64,000 bases of DNA. It comes from Sedimenticola_A sp040506895. GTDB lineage: Bacteria; Pseudomonadota; Gammaproteobacteria; Chromatiales; Chromatiaceae. The stretch is taken from assembly GCA_040506895.1 (NCBI GenBank), contig JBEVVY010000001.1, forward strand, positions 3,395,116 to 3,459,115. Reading direction: 5' to 3'. The notes beneath the pieces were generated by a model, which was not told the DNA's origin, searched no databases, and worked only from the letters and a program-made list of their open reading frames with translations. This document shows, piece by piece, positions 8,774 through 17,930 of the stretch (positions are counted from its first letter, which is position 1; each line of letters begins with the position of its first letter). Made by a program: the position numbers and the translations under genes.

Positions 8774-9577
8774 TCACCATAGGAAAGGAGCTATATCATC
8801 GGGGTTTGCCAATACAAGGCGTTGTTTATAGACGGCCTGTTCCTGGTCAGGATCTACTTGATAGGCCTGCAATGTGTACATGACGAGAGCTGCGCGCGTA
8901 TTCACCTTTAGCAACCCATTCATCATGCAGAACTCGGCTTCAATGAGCGATCGTTCGTGATCGTTCATGCCAGGGTTTGCCATGAAGTGAATATCCACCA
9001 CCATGTTCCATAATTCATCTTGATCTGGTGCAGCCTCTGGCGGAGGCGCTTCGTTCAGCGCGGTTACGCCTGAGACACGGGAAAGATTGAAGTCACGAAA
9101 GTCCTTCCTCACACAACACCAGGCACGTATATGCCAACGAAATCCTGAGTAGACCAGCGTGTGAGGGAAAAGCGACCGTTCAGTCCCATCAGGGTGTTCC
9201 ATAGAGCGGTACACGGCTGTGACACCAGTACCTTTGTCTATCGCTTGGATCAGTGGTCGTGCAAGTTCAGGCTTGATTTCAAATTGTGGCTTGTCGACGT
9301 ATTCGCAAAGAGATGCATCCAGCGTCATCCATTCGTCAATAACGCCAGACGTGAACTGATTCTTGAAAATGCTGGTCGCAAAATAGGCTTTATCACTTTT
9401 GCGGTAGATCAGGTTGCCCGGCGCCTGTTCCATGTACCTGTGAATATCGCCCAGCGCTACCACCCTGGATATACCGAATCTTTCGGTCAGGTCGCGGGAA
9501 TTGATCCTGCCCCTCCAGAAGGCGAGGGTCTCGATAGTGCGTAGGCGGGCTTTTTGGTACCAGGATAATTCACCCAT
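8774..9577 (-). CDS. WYL-domain transcriptional regulator (BrxR/CapW-like) of the Wadjet operon
   Basis: This 267-residue regulator has three parts: an N-terminal winged helix (about 8-60, RTIETLAFWRGRINSRDLTE), a WYL domain (about 115-185, including HTLVYSGFRWHIRAWC and FRDFNLSRVSGV), and a C-terminal WCX-like region (about 200-265). That order is typical of BrxR/CapW repressors, which sit beside and control phage-defence operons. It is divergent from jetA, with 110 bases between the two starts, and those bases hold direct repeats over the jet promoter. The ligand sensed by the WYL domain is unknown. Predicted to be a repressor, by analogy. Confidence 0.85.
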   Translation of the reverse strand: MGELSWYQKARLRTIETLAFWRGRINSRDLTERFGISRVVALGDIHRYMEQAPGNLIYRKSDKAYFATSIFKNQFTSGVIDEWMTLDASLCEYVDKPQFEIKPELARPLIQAIDKGTGVTAVYRSMEHPDGTERSLFPHTLVYSGFRWHIRAWCCVRKDFRDFNLSRVSGVTALNEAPPPEAAPDQDELWNMVVDIHFMANPGMNDHERSLIEAEFCMMNGLLKVNTRAALVMYTLQAYQVDPDQEQAVYKQRLVLANPDDIAPFLW

Positions 9578-9616
9578 GATGGGCCCTTGGGTCTAGATGA
9601 GTCATGCTCAATCATA

Positions 9617-9656
9617 TGTAAAGAAACTTGACCTGTAAAGTAACTTAACATATAAA
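9617..9656 (+). promoter_or_regulatory. jetA promoter with two 16-bp direct repeats (probable WYL-regulator operator)
   Basis: TGTAAAGAAACTTGAC (9617-9632) is repeated as TGTAAAGTAACTTAAC (9634-9649), with two mismatches and a 17-bp period. A good sigma-70 promoter lies across them: -35 TTGACC at 9628-9633 and -10 TATAAA at 9651-9656, 17 bp apart. The repeats cover the -35 and spacer, so a protein bound there would block transcription. Confidence 0.7.
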
Positions 9657-9687
9657 TGAATTCATCGTAGTGCCGGGAAAGCAAAAC

Positions 9688-11130
9688 ATGGAGACACGCC
9701 ATCTTTTCGAAAGACTACCTGAGGCGATATTCAAGCCTTTGGGGTCCAGCCTTAATCGCCTTTATTGGCGGGTGCTGGAGCGTCTCCATCTCAAGTTGTT
9801 CGAGGAAGACGTGGATGTTTCGGAATATGGGCACGCACGCCAGGAGGTCATTCGAGTCATCGAGTCGGTAATCGAATCCTATCCGAGCCTCTGGCAGCCA
9901 GATGATGAGGAGATCTCAGAGCCGGATACCCCTATTAATGTCCGGGCGAACCAAATGTACTCGAGGTTACTCAGCTGTGGTTGGCTGCAGGAAGAGCGCC
10001 GCGGATACCATACCTTTGTCTCCATGCCGCACAACGTCAGCCAATTAATGTCATCGTTGCTGGAGATTGCCGAGGGTAGGCCGTTGGTAATGACTGGCAA
10101 GCTGAAGTCGATACGTGCTGCCATACAAGAGGTTGTTACCGACCCGTCATCCCATGCCGATACTCTGATTGAGTTGGCCAAAGACGCCACAAGATTTTCC
10201 CGCCACCTGAAGGGGATAAGGGGCTCGATAAAAGATCTATACGATCGAATTCAAGGAGAGATTCGAGCAAAAGAAGTCATCCGTACATTCTTCGATGATT
10301 TCCTTAGAGAGATTTTTATAAGAGATTACGCGACCATAAAGACAAGCGACAATCCACTTACTCTTCGTGATTTCCTGCTAGAACAGGTTGCTTCCGGACT
10401 CAGATACAACCAGGAAAATTACAGGAAGCTACTCGCTGGATATCGCAATATCTATTCTGAATCAGAATCAGAGCTGAACCTGCAACGGGATCTCTCGCGT
10501 CTTGAGAGTGTCTTTTTCAATATCGAAGCGCAGCTTGATGCCATCGATAGTATGAAGGTGAGGTATGAGCAGCGAGTTGATGCAGTCATTGATTACGCTC
10601 GTCGCTCGCCCCGCCAAACGGGGCGAATAATCCAACAGGTTATTACAGCACTTGCCACGCACGCAGATCAGAAAAATATAGTAGATGTACCGATTCCCTG
10701 GGTTACGGGTGAATCTCATTCTGAGATTCGTCTGTTCAAACCAAAACGGCCTCGTAAACCTCCTGAGCCCAGAACTATTCGTTTCAAGCACGTGGATCCA
10801 GAAATGGTTGAGCGTATTAGACAGGAACGCATGGCTCGCCAGGCATCCCAGGTGACTGAGAAAGGGTTGGTCGAGCTTCTCCAGCAACAGCTTGGCAGAA
10901 ATGTCACTGGAGAATTGACTCGCTTCCAGATCAATACGATCCGCGACTATTTTCACATACTAGCGCTGCATCGCCTGGCAAAGCTGGAAACCGTCAAGCA
11001 AGGCGCTACTGAAGAGAACTACCCATTGATAGGGAGGAACTACCGGTTATCCGCGACAAATGAGATGGTTGATACTGAATACCTTGAAATGACAGAGGTC
11101 ATCATTCAAAGAACCGGACGCATTCAATGA
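9688..11130 (+). CDS. jetA: Wadjet subunit JetA (MukF-like kleisin)
   Basis: This is the 480-residue kleisin-like subunit of a Wadjet SMC complex. The N-terminus, LFERLPEAIFKPLGSSLNRL, resembles the JetA family with a MukF-like winged helix. It is followed by a long helical middle region (about 150-330) and a C-terminal region that should contact the SMC head. Wadjet (JetABCD) recognises and cuts closed circular DNA such as plasmids. The N-terminal pattern reminds me of the type II group, but I cannot confirm subtype. ATG 9688 is preferred; an in-frame GTG at 9670 would leave almost no leader after the predicted promoter. jetB overlaps by four bases. Confidence 0.88.
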   Translation: METRHLFERLPEAIFKPLGSSLNRLYWRVLERLHLKLFEEDVDVSEYGHARQEVIRVIESVIESYPSLWQPDDEEISEPDTPINVRANQMYSRLLSCGWLQEERRGYHTFVSMPHNVSQLMSSLLEIAEGRPLVMTGKLKSIRAAIQEVVTDPSSHADTLIELAKDATRFSRHLKGIRGSIKDLYDRIQGEIRAKEVIRTFFDDFLREIFIRDYATIKTSDNPLTLRDFLLEQVASGLRYNQENYRKLLAGYRNIYSESESELNLQRDLSRLESVFFNIEAQLDAIDSMKVRYEQRVDAVIDYARRSPRQTGRIIQQVITALATHADQKNIVDVPIPWVTGESHSEIRLFKPKRPRKPPEPRTIRFKHVDPEMVERIRQERMARQASQVTEKGLVELLQQQLGRNVTGELTRFQINTIRDYFHILALHRLAKLETVKQGATEENYPLIGRNYRLSATNEMVDTEYLEMTEVIIQRTGRIQ

Positions 11131-11783
11131 TCAAGGATCTGAATACACTACTCAGTGCCGATGAAGAGCTCGAAGAGGCAGACCTGAAATTGACTGCTCA
11201 GATGTTGCTCGCCAAGCAATTTCTGCTTAGGACCAAACCGAGGCAGCGTCGCCATTTCGACCGAGTGGTGCGATACCAGAAATACTATCGAAACCTGATG
11301 GATGCGCTGAACCATCAGCTTGTGATCAATGAAAACCATGGATATGTGGGCATTACTCCTGAAGATTTTGTCTATCGGATGAAACTTGAGGAAACATTAA
11401 TTCTACTTGCGCTGCGCTATATCTATGACGAGGAGCTAAATGCCTTCAATCTTGAAGAGGATGGCAGTGTACTAGTTTCTGTTGAAGATTTTGAGGATCG
11501 TTATCTACAGCTCACACAGCGTGACATGCCGAAGACATCAACAGTATTTCGAGAGTATCTAAAAGACTTTGCAAACCACGGGATACTTGATACTGAGCAG
11601 GATGAATTTGATCCGCGAATCGTGAGAATTCGTATCTATCCAACGATTAGTGAGCTGCTTAGCGGGAATATGATTGAAAAAGTCGCTGGATATCTCATGG
11701 CGGAAGATGTGCCGGTAGTAGAAAAATCCGAAGAGGATGAAATAGAAGAGAACGATCCCGAGCAAGGAAGCGAGCAGTCATGA
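11127..11783 (+). CDS. jetB: Wadjet subunit JetB (MukE-like, DUF4194)
   Basis: This 218-residue protein has the features of the DUF4194/MukE-like KITE subunit: tandem winged helices (about 5-150) and a strongly acidic tail (195-218). It should bind the JetA kleisin and the JetC coiled-coil ATPase and help form the DNA-loop-extruding motor. Its start and stop both overlap the neighbours by four bases (ATGA), so the four jet genes are translated as a unit. Confidence 0.88.
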   Translation: MIKDLNTLLSADEELEEADLKLTAQMLLAKQFLLRTKPRQRRHFDRVVRYQKYYRNLMDALNHQLVINENHGYVGITPEDFVYRMKLEETLILLALRYIYDEELNAFNLEEDGSVLVSVEDFEDRYLQLTQRDMPKTSTVFREYLKDFANHGILDTEQDEFDPRIVRIRIYPTISELLSGNMIEKVAGYLMAEDVPVVEKSEEDEIEENDPEQGSEQS

Positions 11784-14700
11784 AATCATTAACGCGGATA
11801 ATTTTCGTTAACTGGTACTTGTTCGAGGCAGATGAGTGGGAAATCCGGGGACACACAGCGCTAATTGGTGCGAATGGTGCCGGTAAATCCAGTTTCCTTG
11901 ACGCTATCCAATACGTCATGCTGGGCGGTAATCGGCGAGACTGGAAACCCAACGCAAAGGCACCAGATAAGCACAGTGAGCGTGATATCCGTGGTTATGT
12001 ACTTGGCTTGGTCAAAACTGAAGATGCAATTGGGGAAAATTCAGTCTACCAGCCCAGAGATGATGCCCTTTGTCGGATCGGTTTGGTGTTTACCGATGAT
12101 GTCACCGGCGAACCAACTACGGTGGGGGCAGCAATCTCAGCTCGTCGTGATGATGCTCACGAAGAGATAGAGGGATTTTTTATCCTCGAAGGCGTTGAAT
12201 TTACCCTATATGACTTTCTGGATAAAACGGAACTCGGTCATCTCGTTCCGAGGCCTTACGCACAGCTCAAGGCATTATTTAAGCAACGAACCTCGGAGCA
12301 GGGGTGCTTTCTTTTTGGCCGTGAGCCTGAAAAGTATGTTGACCAGCTGACGCGATCACTGTGCCACCCTGATTATCCACCAGACACCAGAAAATACCGC
12401 CGCGCTTTCAAACAGTCCATATCAATGACCAGTCTGGACGGATCTGTGTCGGACTTTGTAAAGACAAGCATTCTGGATGCAGAACCGATTGACATAGCAA
12501 AGATGCGCGACAGCCTTGAATCTTATAAGCGGAAAAAGGAGGCGGTGGTACGCACCAAGAAACAGATCGAACAACTTACTCAAATTTTTAATATTTTCAA
12601 GAATGCAAAATCCAAGGCGACCTATGCGGCAGCCTATGAGTGGTGTGCAGCGGAACTCGAATTTGAGGCGTTGGATGGAAAGATCGAAGCACTCAAGGAA
12701 GAAATGTGGGAGTTATACGCGAACTACCGTGCAGAAACAGCGAAGATGCATGCTGCTGAAACGCAGCTTAAGGAAGTAAGAGAGAAACGTGACCAGGTCA
12801 AAGCCTTAATTGACGCCGATGAGAATGAGGCACAACGCAAGCTGCTAATAGAAAAGAAAAACAACTTCCAAAGAGACATAGAGAGAATCAAGGGAACGCT
12901 GAAGGATATTCGCGGTGTGCTTGCCTTATCCACCCAGGTTGTCCGCTATAAAGATCTTTTGCACTCAGAATTTGTTCCCTTACTGGATGAGATGACAAGG
13001 CATGCGGCTGCCGGAGAAGGCCAATGGCCAATCGATCCATCTTCCACGGATAATCTGATAGATGATTCACGAAAGGCACTGGAGAAGCAAAAGAGTGCAT
13101 TGTTCAGCCGATTGCTTGAAGTAGGAAGTGAACATCAGCAGGCCGAGCAGGAAAGAAAGGAAAAGCAGGAACGCCTGGAAAACATACGTCAGGGAAAATC
13201 TGACCTTAATCGGGATACTTTACTACTCATCCAAGCGCTTGAGGAACGGAATATTGTAGCCACACCTGTCTGTGAGTTGACTGAGATCACCGAGGAACGA
13301 TGGCAGCCCGCAATTGAGGCCTTTTTGCGTAACAATGCTGAAGCGCTTGTAGTAGATCCAGAGGACGCTGAAGAAGCCGTTTCTATCTATCGAGGCATGA
13401 AAAGGCAAGGCCTCTACAATGCGGTGGTCGTGAATACCTGGAAAGTCCAACACTGGGTCGGTAAGGATATTGTAAGACAGGGTACTGCTGCTGATCTGAT
13501 TAGAGGGGAGAGTCCGTATGCTGTGGCTTACCTGCAGCGGTTACTGCTGAATATCGACCTTGTTGATGAAACAAAGGATCTTGTCGGAGCGGACCGAGCG
13601 CTCACACCAGATGGAATGTTCGCAAGGCAAGGCGGTATTCAACGTCTTCATCTACCAGACTTACCAAAGATCGGCAAATCCATCTCACAGCGCCAGATAG
13701 CGTTACTGGAACAGAAAATCAGTGAGATAGATCGGCAACGTTTAACGTCAGAACAGTCCAAGAAGCGACACGAGATTGCACTTGGCCAGTTGAATGACCT
13801 TTTTTCCGATCTTAAAAAAGTGCCTTCTACAAAAGGCCAGATAAAGAATCTCGTTGAAGCACAAAATCAGGTTGATGAGCTAGAGACGCAAATCTCGGCC
13901 ATCGATCTTAGCCATACTGAGCAATTGCGTTCTGAATTAACTCGGTTTGAGTCTCAGATATCGGAATTAACAAGGATAGAACGGGAACATGCAAAACAGA
14001 AGCAAACCGCCAGGACAAAGTTCAGCGAGAGGGGTGGCCAACGGAAGAATGATGAGCGTCTAATTCCGCACTTTGATATGGCGCGTAAGGAAGCGGCCGC
14101 TCAGGCGGATTATGACGCGGCAAAGGCCGAGGAAGTCTTGTCAGTCCAACAGGATAAATATTCGCTTAATACGCCGGAGGATTATCAGAAAGTAATTAAT
14201 CACTGCAGAGAGAATGCAAAAAAGCGTGGTGGTGAATCTTCATCGCTTATGGCAAGTGGGCAGCAGCAAGCAGCCACATACAATGCAGAATACGGTGCAG
14301 AAGGCATCGAAATCGGTGGATTTATGGAAAATCCATCATTGGATTCGATTGTAAAAACTGTTCAGGTGTCGCTCGAGACTCTGGAGGATCTGGGGCTGCA
14401 CACACGGGAAGAAGAGGCGTCAAACGCACTCAGAGAAGTCGAGAGAGTTATTCGACAGGATCTTGCGATTCGACTTCGAAACCAGATCAACAGCATGAAG
14501 CGAAGGATTCGAGAGCTCAATGACGAGCTGAAGAGCCGACCCTTTTCATCTAATCAAATTTATCAGTTCCGCTTCGACAGAAAACCTGAGTACACAGACT
14601 TCATAGATTTTGTTGAACATGTCAACGAATACGATGTGGCAGATTTTGGCGGATTATTTGATCCGCACCAGGGGCAGTTCGAGGTTATTCGTCAAATGCT

Positions 14701-15184
14701 CGAGACAGATGATGACGAGGAACTCAAAGATTACCGTAGTTATTACCGGTACGACATAGAGATTATCGATGAAGAGGCGGGAATCAAGGAAATGCTTTCT
14801 CGCAAGAAGGGGGCCGGTTCAGGCGGAGAACAAAGGTCACCATTTTACGTTGCGATGGGAGCGTCCCTTGCAAGCGCATACCGAATCAACCGAGAAGTAG
14901 ATGGTTCCTTAAGAGGAGGGCTGTCTCTGTACCTGGCCGATGAGGCATTCCAGAGTATGGACTTGAAAAATACCATGCAGGCAGCGAACTATCTAAAATC
15001 TATCGGCCTGCAACTTTTCATTGCTGCACCTGATGAATCGGAGCCCCGCATGACAGCGGTTGTGGATACGGTATTGTTTTTTATCCGCGATGGAGTAAAG
15101 GCTACCGTTGATGTACAGCACCTCAAGGAAAAACTTCGCAAGCTGGTCACCGACTCCTTGATAGGGAGTAACAATCCAGAATGA
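11780..15184 (+). CDS. jetC: Wadjet SMC-like ATPase JetC
   Basis: This 1134-residue SMC/MukB-like protein provides the motor of the Wadjet complex. Walker A is GANGAGKSS (30-38). Long heptad-rich coiled coils fill about 250-490 and 640-900, around a hinge-like region near 490-640. The ABC signature GSGGEQRSP is near 1012 and Walker B LYLADEAFQ is near 1050. This is the usual layout of an SMC head, coil, hinge, coil, head protein. It is full length and appears functional. The gene is more AT-rich than the surrounding transfer genes, which fits acquisition as a defence cassette. Confidence 0.93.
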   Translation: MKSLTRIIFVNWYLFEADEWEIRGHTALIGANGAGKSSFLDAIQYVMLGGNRRDWKPNAKAPDKHSERDIRGYVLGLVKTEDAIGENSVYQPRDDALCRIGLVFTDDVTGEPTTVGAAISARRDDAHEEIEGFFILEGVEFTLYDFLDKTELGHLVPRPYAQLKALFKQRTSEQGCFLFGREPEKYVDQLTRSLCHPDYPPDTRKYRRAFKQSISMTSLDGSVSDFVKTSILDAEPIDIAKMRDSLESYKRKKEAVVRTKKQIEQLTQIFNIFKNAKSKATYAAAYEWCAAELEFEALDGKIEALKEEMWELYANYRAETAKMHAAETQLKEVREKRDQVKALIDADENEAQRKLLIEKKNNFQRDIERIKGTLKDIRGVLALSTQVVRYKDLLHSEFVPLLDEMTRHAAAGEGQWPIDPSSTDNLIDDSRKALEKQKSALFSRLLEVGSEHQQAEQERKEKQERLENIRQGKSDLNRDTLLLIQALEERNIVATPVCELTEITEERWQPAIEAFLRNNAEALVVDPEDAEEAVSIYRGMKRQGLYNAVVVNTWKVQHWVGKDIVRQGTAADLIRGESPYAVAYLQRLLLNIDLVDETKDLVGADRALTPDGMFARQGGIQRLHLPDLPKIGKSISQRQIALLEQKISEIDRQRLTSEQSKKRHEIALGQLNDLFSDLKKVPSTKGQIKNLVEAQNQVDELETQISAIDLSHTEQLRSELTRFESQISELTRIEREHAKQKQTARTKFSERGGQRKNDERLIPHFDMARKEAAAQADYDAAKAEEVLSVQQDKYSLNTPEDYQKVINHCRENAKKRGGESSSLMASGQQQAATYNAEYGAEGIEIGGFMENPSLDSIVKTVQVSLETLEDLGLHTREEEASNALREVERVIRQDLAIRLRNQINSMKRRIRELNDELKSRPFSSNQIYQFRFDRKPEYTDFIDFVEHVNEYDVADFGGLFDPHQGQFEVIRQMLETDDDEELKDYRSYYRYDIEIIDEEAGIKEMLSRKKGAGSGGEQRSPFYVAMGASLASAYRINREVDGSLRGGLSLYLADEAFQSMDLKNTMQAANYLKSIGLQLFIAAPDESEPRMTAVVDTVLFFIRDGVKATVDVQHLKEKLRKLVTDSLIGSNNPE

Positions 15185-16368
15185 GTCAGCAGGCCATTTA
15201 TTGTCTTAAGCAATTAGTCAAGAAGGCAGAAACACAACCAGAGCGAAAGCGCGACGTCTTACTAAAGCGCCAGGATTTCTCAATGGATCCACAGGATCCT
15301 TATCCCTTTCGGAGCGCAGACGTTCTCCGAGATTTTCATGCCTACCTCTCAACAGCCGAGCAAAAAAAGTTCATTTCCCTCGAATGGGAGAAGCATTACA
15401 TCGGTACGTCTCTTGAGAGGATTCGTCTCCATGATGCAAAGGGCGTTGCCGGCCTGCTCAATTATGAATACCTTCCGGACAAACTGGTTCAGATTGAGGC
15501 TGGTATCCAGCGTCCGCCGGACGGACATTGGCTGAATGCTGTAGTCGATGAAATACTGGATGCATGGCGCCATGGCAAAAGAAGATATGGCCTCAAAATA
15601 GAGCAAGCAATCCGACTCAATATCCTGGTGAATGCTGTGCTGGCTATAGAAGCGCTACCTGAATCCAGGATTCTCGATTACCGGCAGTTTGGTGCGCGTC
15701 AGCTGGGTGATTCAAAGGCGCTACTGCCTATCGTCTCAACCCTTGGCCAGATCTATCGCAACAGGCTGGATAAGCCAGAGCTAAGTTACGAAGACGTGTT
15801 GGCTGAGCTCAACCTGGTAAAAATGGTGCATCCCGTGTTGATTACTGGCCCACTAAGCTTTCGAGCGGGCAGCCAGGTGATTAATTCAGCTGTCAGACCA
15901 TATTTGGGAGTGCCCGGGGATCTATTAGGTGAGTTTTCGGTTTCCAATAGCCCCAGCTACCTTCTAACCATAGAAAATTTATCGAGTTTCCTCGAGTACA
16001 CATCGACCATTGAAGATGATGCGATCGTTCTCTACACGGGGGGTTATCCAACCAGACGCTTTCAGCGGTTTTACCAAACGCTGCTTTCAAGGATTTCGGC
16101 GCCTGTGTTTCACTGGGGTGATTCGGATCCACATGGGTTTCAGATTCTGAAGACCTTGCAGAAGATAGCCGGAGAAAAGACTGTTCTGCCGCACGAGATG
16201 GAAATCCAGAACGGGGATCCATTTAGTGAGGAGCAGCTCAGGCATATTGAGCGGTTAATTCCTGTCAATCCTCCAACAGACGCAATACTGTCGATCTACC
16301 TGGATAAGAGGGAGGGTATCGCCGAGCAGGAAACACAAACAGCGCGTTCTCCGATAAAGCAAGCATAG
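15181..16368 (+). CDS. jetD: Wadjet nuclease subunit JetD (Toprim)
   Basis: This 395-residue protein is the DNA-cleaving subunit. A Toprim domain in the C-terminal half shows the acidic DxD motif in HWGDSDPHGF (about 311-320), related to the topoisomerase VI/Spo11 metal-binding site. An upstream winged-helix region (about 1-200) should bind DNA and JetABC. In characterised Wadjet systems JetD cuts circular plasmid DNA after loop extrusion stalls. It overlaps jetC by four bases and ends the cassette. Conjugation genes resume 200 bases downstream. Confidence 0.9.
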   Translation: MSQQAIYCLKQLVKKAETQPERKRDVLLKRQDFSMDPQDPYPFRSADVLRDFHAYLSTAEQKKFISLEWEKHYIGTSLERIRLHDAKGVAGLLNYEYLPDKLVQIEAGIQRPPDGHWLNAVVDEILDAWRHGKRRYGLKIEQAIRLNILVNAVLAIEALPESRILDYRQFGARQLGDSKALLPIVSTLGQIYRNRLDKPELSYEDVLAELNLVKMVHPVLITGPLSFRAGSQVINSAVRPYLGVPGDLLGEFSVSNSPSYLLTIENLSSFLEYTSTIEDDAIVLYTGGYPTRRFQRFYQTLLSRISAPVFHWGDSDPHGFQILKTLQKIAGEKTVLPHEMEIQNGDPFSEEQLRHIERLIPVNPPTDAILSIYLDKREGIAEQETQTARSPIKQA

Positions 16369-16385
16369 ATTGCGGATGGTGCCGC

Positions 16386-16401
16386 TTACTTGAGCAAGTA
16401 A
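16386..16401. repeat. Perfect inverted repeat after jetD
   Basis: TTACTTG-AG-CAAGTAA lies just after the jet operon. The two-base loop and lack of a following T-run make it a poor terminator; it may be an operator. The remainder of 16369-16568 holds no gene that I can see. Confidence 0.3.
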
Positions 16402-16568
16402 ATCTTGTAACTGGCACACATCACACCCTTCAAATACCTATCGATGTCGTTACGGCACTGGAAATATCTTTTCGAAAAAACCAAGCAACACGTTGACTTG
16501 ATTATCCATATCTAGTCCTCCCCGAATCCCCCACCATGCGCGTCATGCGCAACACGGGGAGGACATCC

Positions 16569-16871
16569 ATGCAAATTACCAAACTGCTGGTCTCAGGACT
16601 GTTGGCGGCTGTATTGCCGGTTCAGTTTGCCATGGCTGACACAGACGGTGAACGGGCAGCACTTGCCCGGATCATTCACGAACTTCAGGCCATGGGCCCG
16701 CTGATCACGGAAGCGGCTTCTCAAGCCAATCCTGATGCCCGCGTTCGTTTTCAGTATGAGTGGCTGCGCCAGGATCTTGATCGGATTCGACTCGGGATCC
16801 AGGAACACATCGATGCACCACGTTCGGAACCCCGGACTTTCCCGCCGCTGCGTGGCGATTACCGTCGGTGA
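16569..16871 (+). CDS. RAQPRD-family ICE protein (TIGR01690)
   Basis: This 100-residue exported protein has a signal peptide (about 1-22) and the RAQPRD-family body: ERAALARIIHELQAM, then RVRFQYEWLRQDLDRIRLGIQ and EPRTFPPLRGDYRR at the end. The family is confined to conjugative elements and plasmids of this type; its function is unknown. ATG 16569 follows GGGGAGGAC at a good distance. It should directly follow the TIGR03747 gene in related elements; the Wadjet cassette separates them here. A new promoter may be needed, but I cannot define one. Confidence 0.88.
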   Translation: MQITKLLVSGLLAAVLPVQFAMADTDGERAALARIIHELQAMGPLITEAASQANPDARVRFQYEWLRQDLDRIRLGIQEHIDAPRSEPRTFPPLRGDYRR

Positions 16872-16880
16872 TATCGGGTC

Positions 16881-17111
16881 ATGACGGCAGCACAGAACAC
16901 GGCATTTCAAGCAGGCTCCGGTTTTACACCGGCCACGTTGCTGACCGGCATCGCATCGGTCGTGCTGGTGCTGGCATTCGTCTGGGTTATTTGGGTCTCG
17001 CTGGGCACCTTCCGTGCCTGGCAGAACGGGCAGGTCGTTTTGTTCGATGTGGTCTGGTCGGCACTGCGCGCCAGCATCGTGCTCATGGTGTTGGGTTTTT
17101 ATCTGCGGTAG
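16881..17111 (+). CDS. TIGR03758-type ICE membrane protein
   Basis: This small 76-residue protein has two membrane helices (about 18-42, and 55-75 ending in VLMVLGFYLR) joined by the motif RAWQNGQV. It matches the TIGR03758 family in position and pattern. It is probably a small inner-membrane component of the secretion channel or pilus. It starts nine bases after the RAQPRD gene. Confidence 0.82.
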   Translation: MTAAQNTAFQAGSGFTPATLLTGIASVVLVLAFVWVIWVSLGTFRAWQNGQVVLFDVVWSALRASIVLMVLGFYLR

Positions 17112-17195
17112 CGGCCGTTGGCCACTGTCGCAGGGGTTCGGGGAGTTCCCCGTATTTTTAACAGGGGGCAACCCCGTTACCTCGGAGAGAAAGTA

Positions 17196-17546
17196 ATGAT
17201 GAAGAAAGCAGTAAAAAAGGTGGTAACCGCAGCTGGGTTGCTCGCAGTTACGGCAGGCCAGCCGGTATTGGCAGCGTTGCCGACCCCGGTGGCACCCAGT
17301 ACCGCACCCGCAGCCGGTGACTGGATTGGGCTCATTTCGGGTTACATCAAGGATGGTGGTCTGGTGCTGGGTCTGGCGATCGCTGTGCTGGGCTTCCTGT
17401 GGATTGCCTATCTCGGCTTCGCCAAGTTCAACGAGGCTCGCCAGGGTAAGGCCGAATGGGCCGAAGTGGGCGTGCTCGGCATCGTCGGTGCGATCGTGCT
17501 GATCTTTGCCAGCTACCTGCTCACTGAAGCCGCGGGCGTCATCTAA
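17196..17546 (+). CDS. TIGR03745-type ICE protein, pilin-like
   Basis: This 116-residue protein has a signal peptide (about 1-27, ending QPVLA) and two hydrophobic segments (about 50-70 and 90-112) separated by KFNEARQGKAEWAE. The size and topology are those of a processed T4SS pilin, and the gene sits where TIGR03745 genes normally lie. The role as the pilin subunit is inferred from topology. ATG 17196 follows GGAGA; the second ATG at 17199 is equally usable. Confidence 0.82.
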   Translation: MMKKAVKKVVTAAGLLAVTAGQPVLAALPTPVAPSTAPAAGDWIGLISGYIKDGGLVLGLAIAVLGFLWIAYLGFAKFNEARQGKAEWAEVGVLGIVGAIVLIFASYLLTEAAGVI

Positions 17547-17549
17547 CCG

Positions 17550-17930
17550 ATGTCGGATCGAGACGACATTCTGGCCGACCGGCTCAATGTAGAGCCGGCG
17601 ATCTTCAAGGGCTGCTCGTCGTCCGAACTGGGCATCATCGTGGGTGTGGCCGCGCTCATCTGGCTACCCGTTAGCCTCCTCCTGGCGGGTTTGTTGGGCG
17701 CGGTCACCATGGGGTTCGGCATGGCCGGTGTCGGTGTCGTGGGAACAGTCATCGTTATGGCGGGGCTGTTCCAGCGGCTGAAACGTGGCCGACCGGATGG
17801 CTATTACCAGCAACAGATTGCCATCTGGTTGTCGGACCATGGTTTGCGCAGCTCGCCGTTCATTCGGCGCAGTGGCGTCTGGGATATTGGGAGAACACGG
17901 TATGCGACGTTACCGCACCGAGATCGATAA
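17550..17930 (+). CDS. TIGR03750-type ICE protein (VirB3/TraL-like position)
   Basis: This 126-residue protein begins with a short cytoplasmic segment containing LNVEPAIFKGCSSSEL, then has two close membrane helices (about 27-47 and 52-74) and a C-terminal cytoplasmic part rich in basic residues. This is the arrangement of TIGR03750 and of VirB3/TraL-like T4SS proteins. It starts three bases after the pilin-like gene and overlaps the next gene by 29 bases. Confidence 0.83.
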   Translation: MSDRDDILADRLNVEPAIFKGCSSSELGIIVGVAALIWLPVSLLLAGLLGAVTMGFGMAGVGVVGTVIVMAGLFQRLKRGRPDGYYQQQIAIWLSDHGLRSSPFIRRSGVWDIGRTRYATLPHRDR

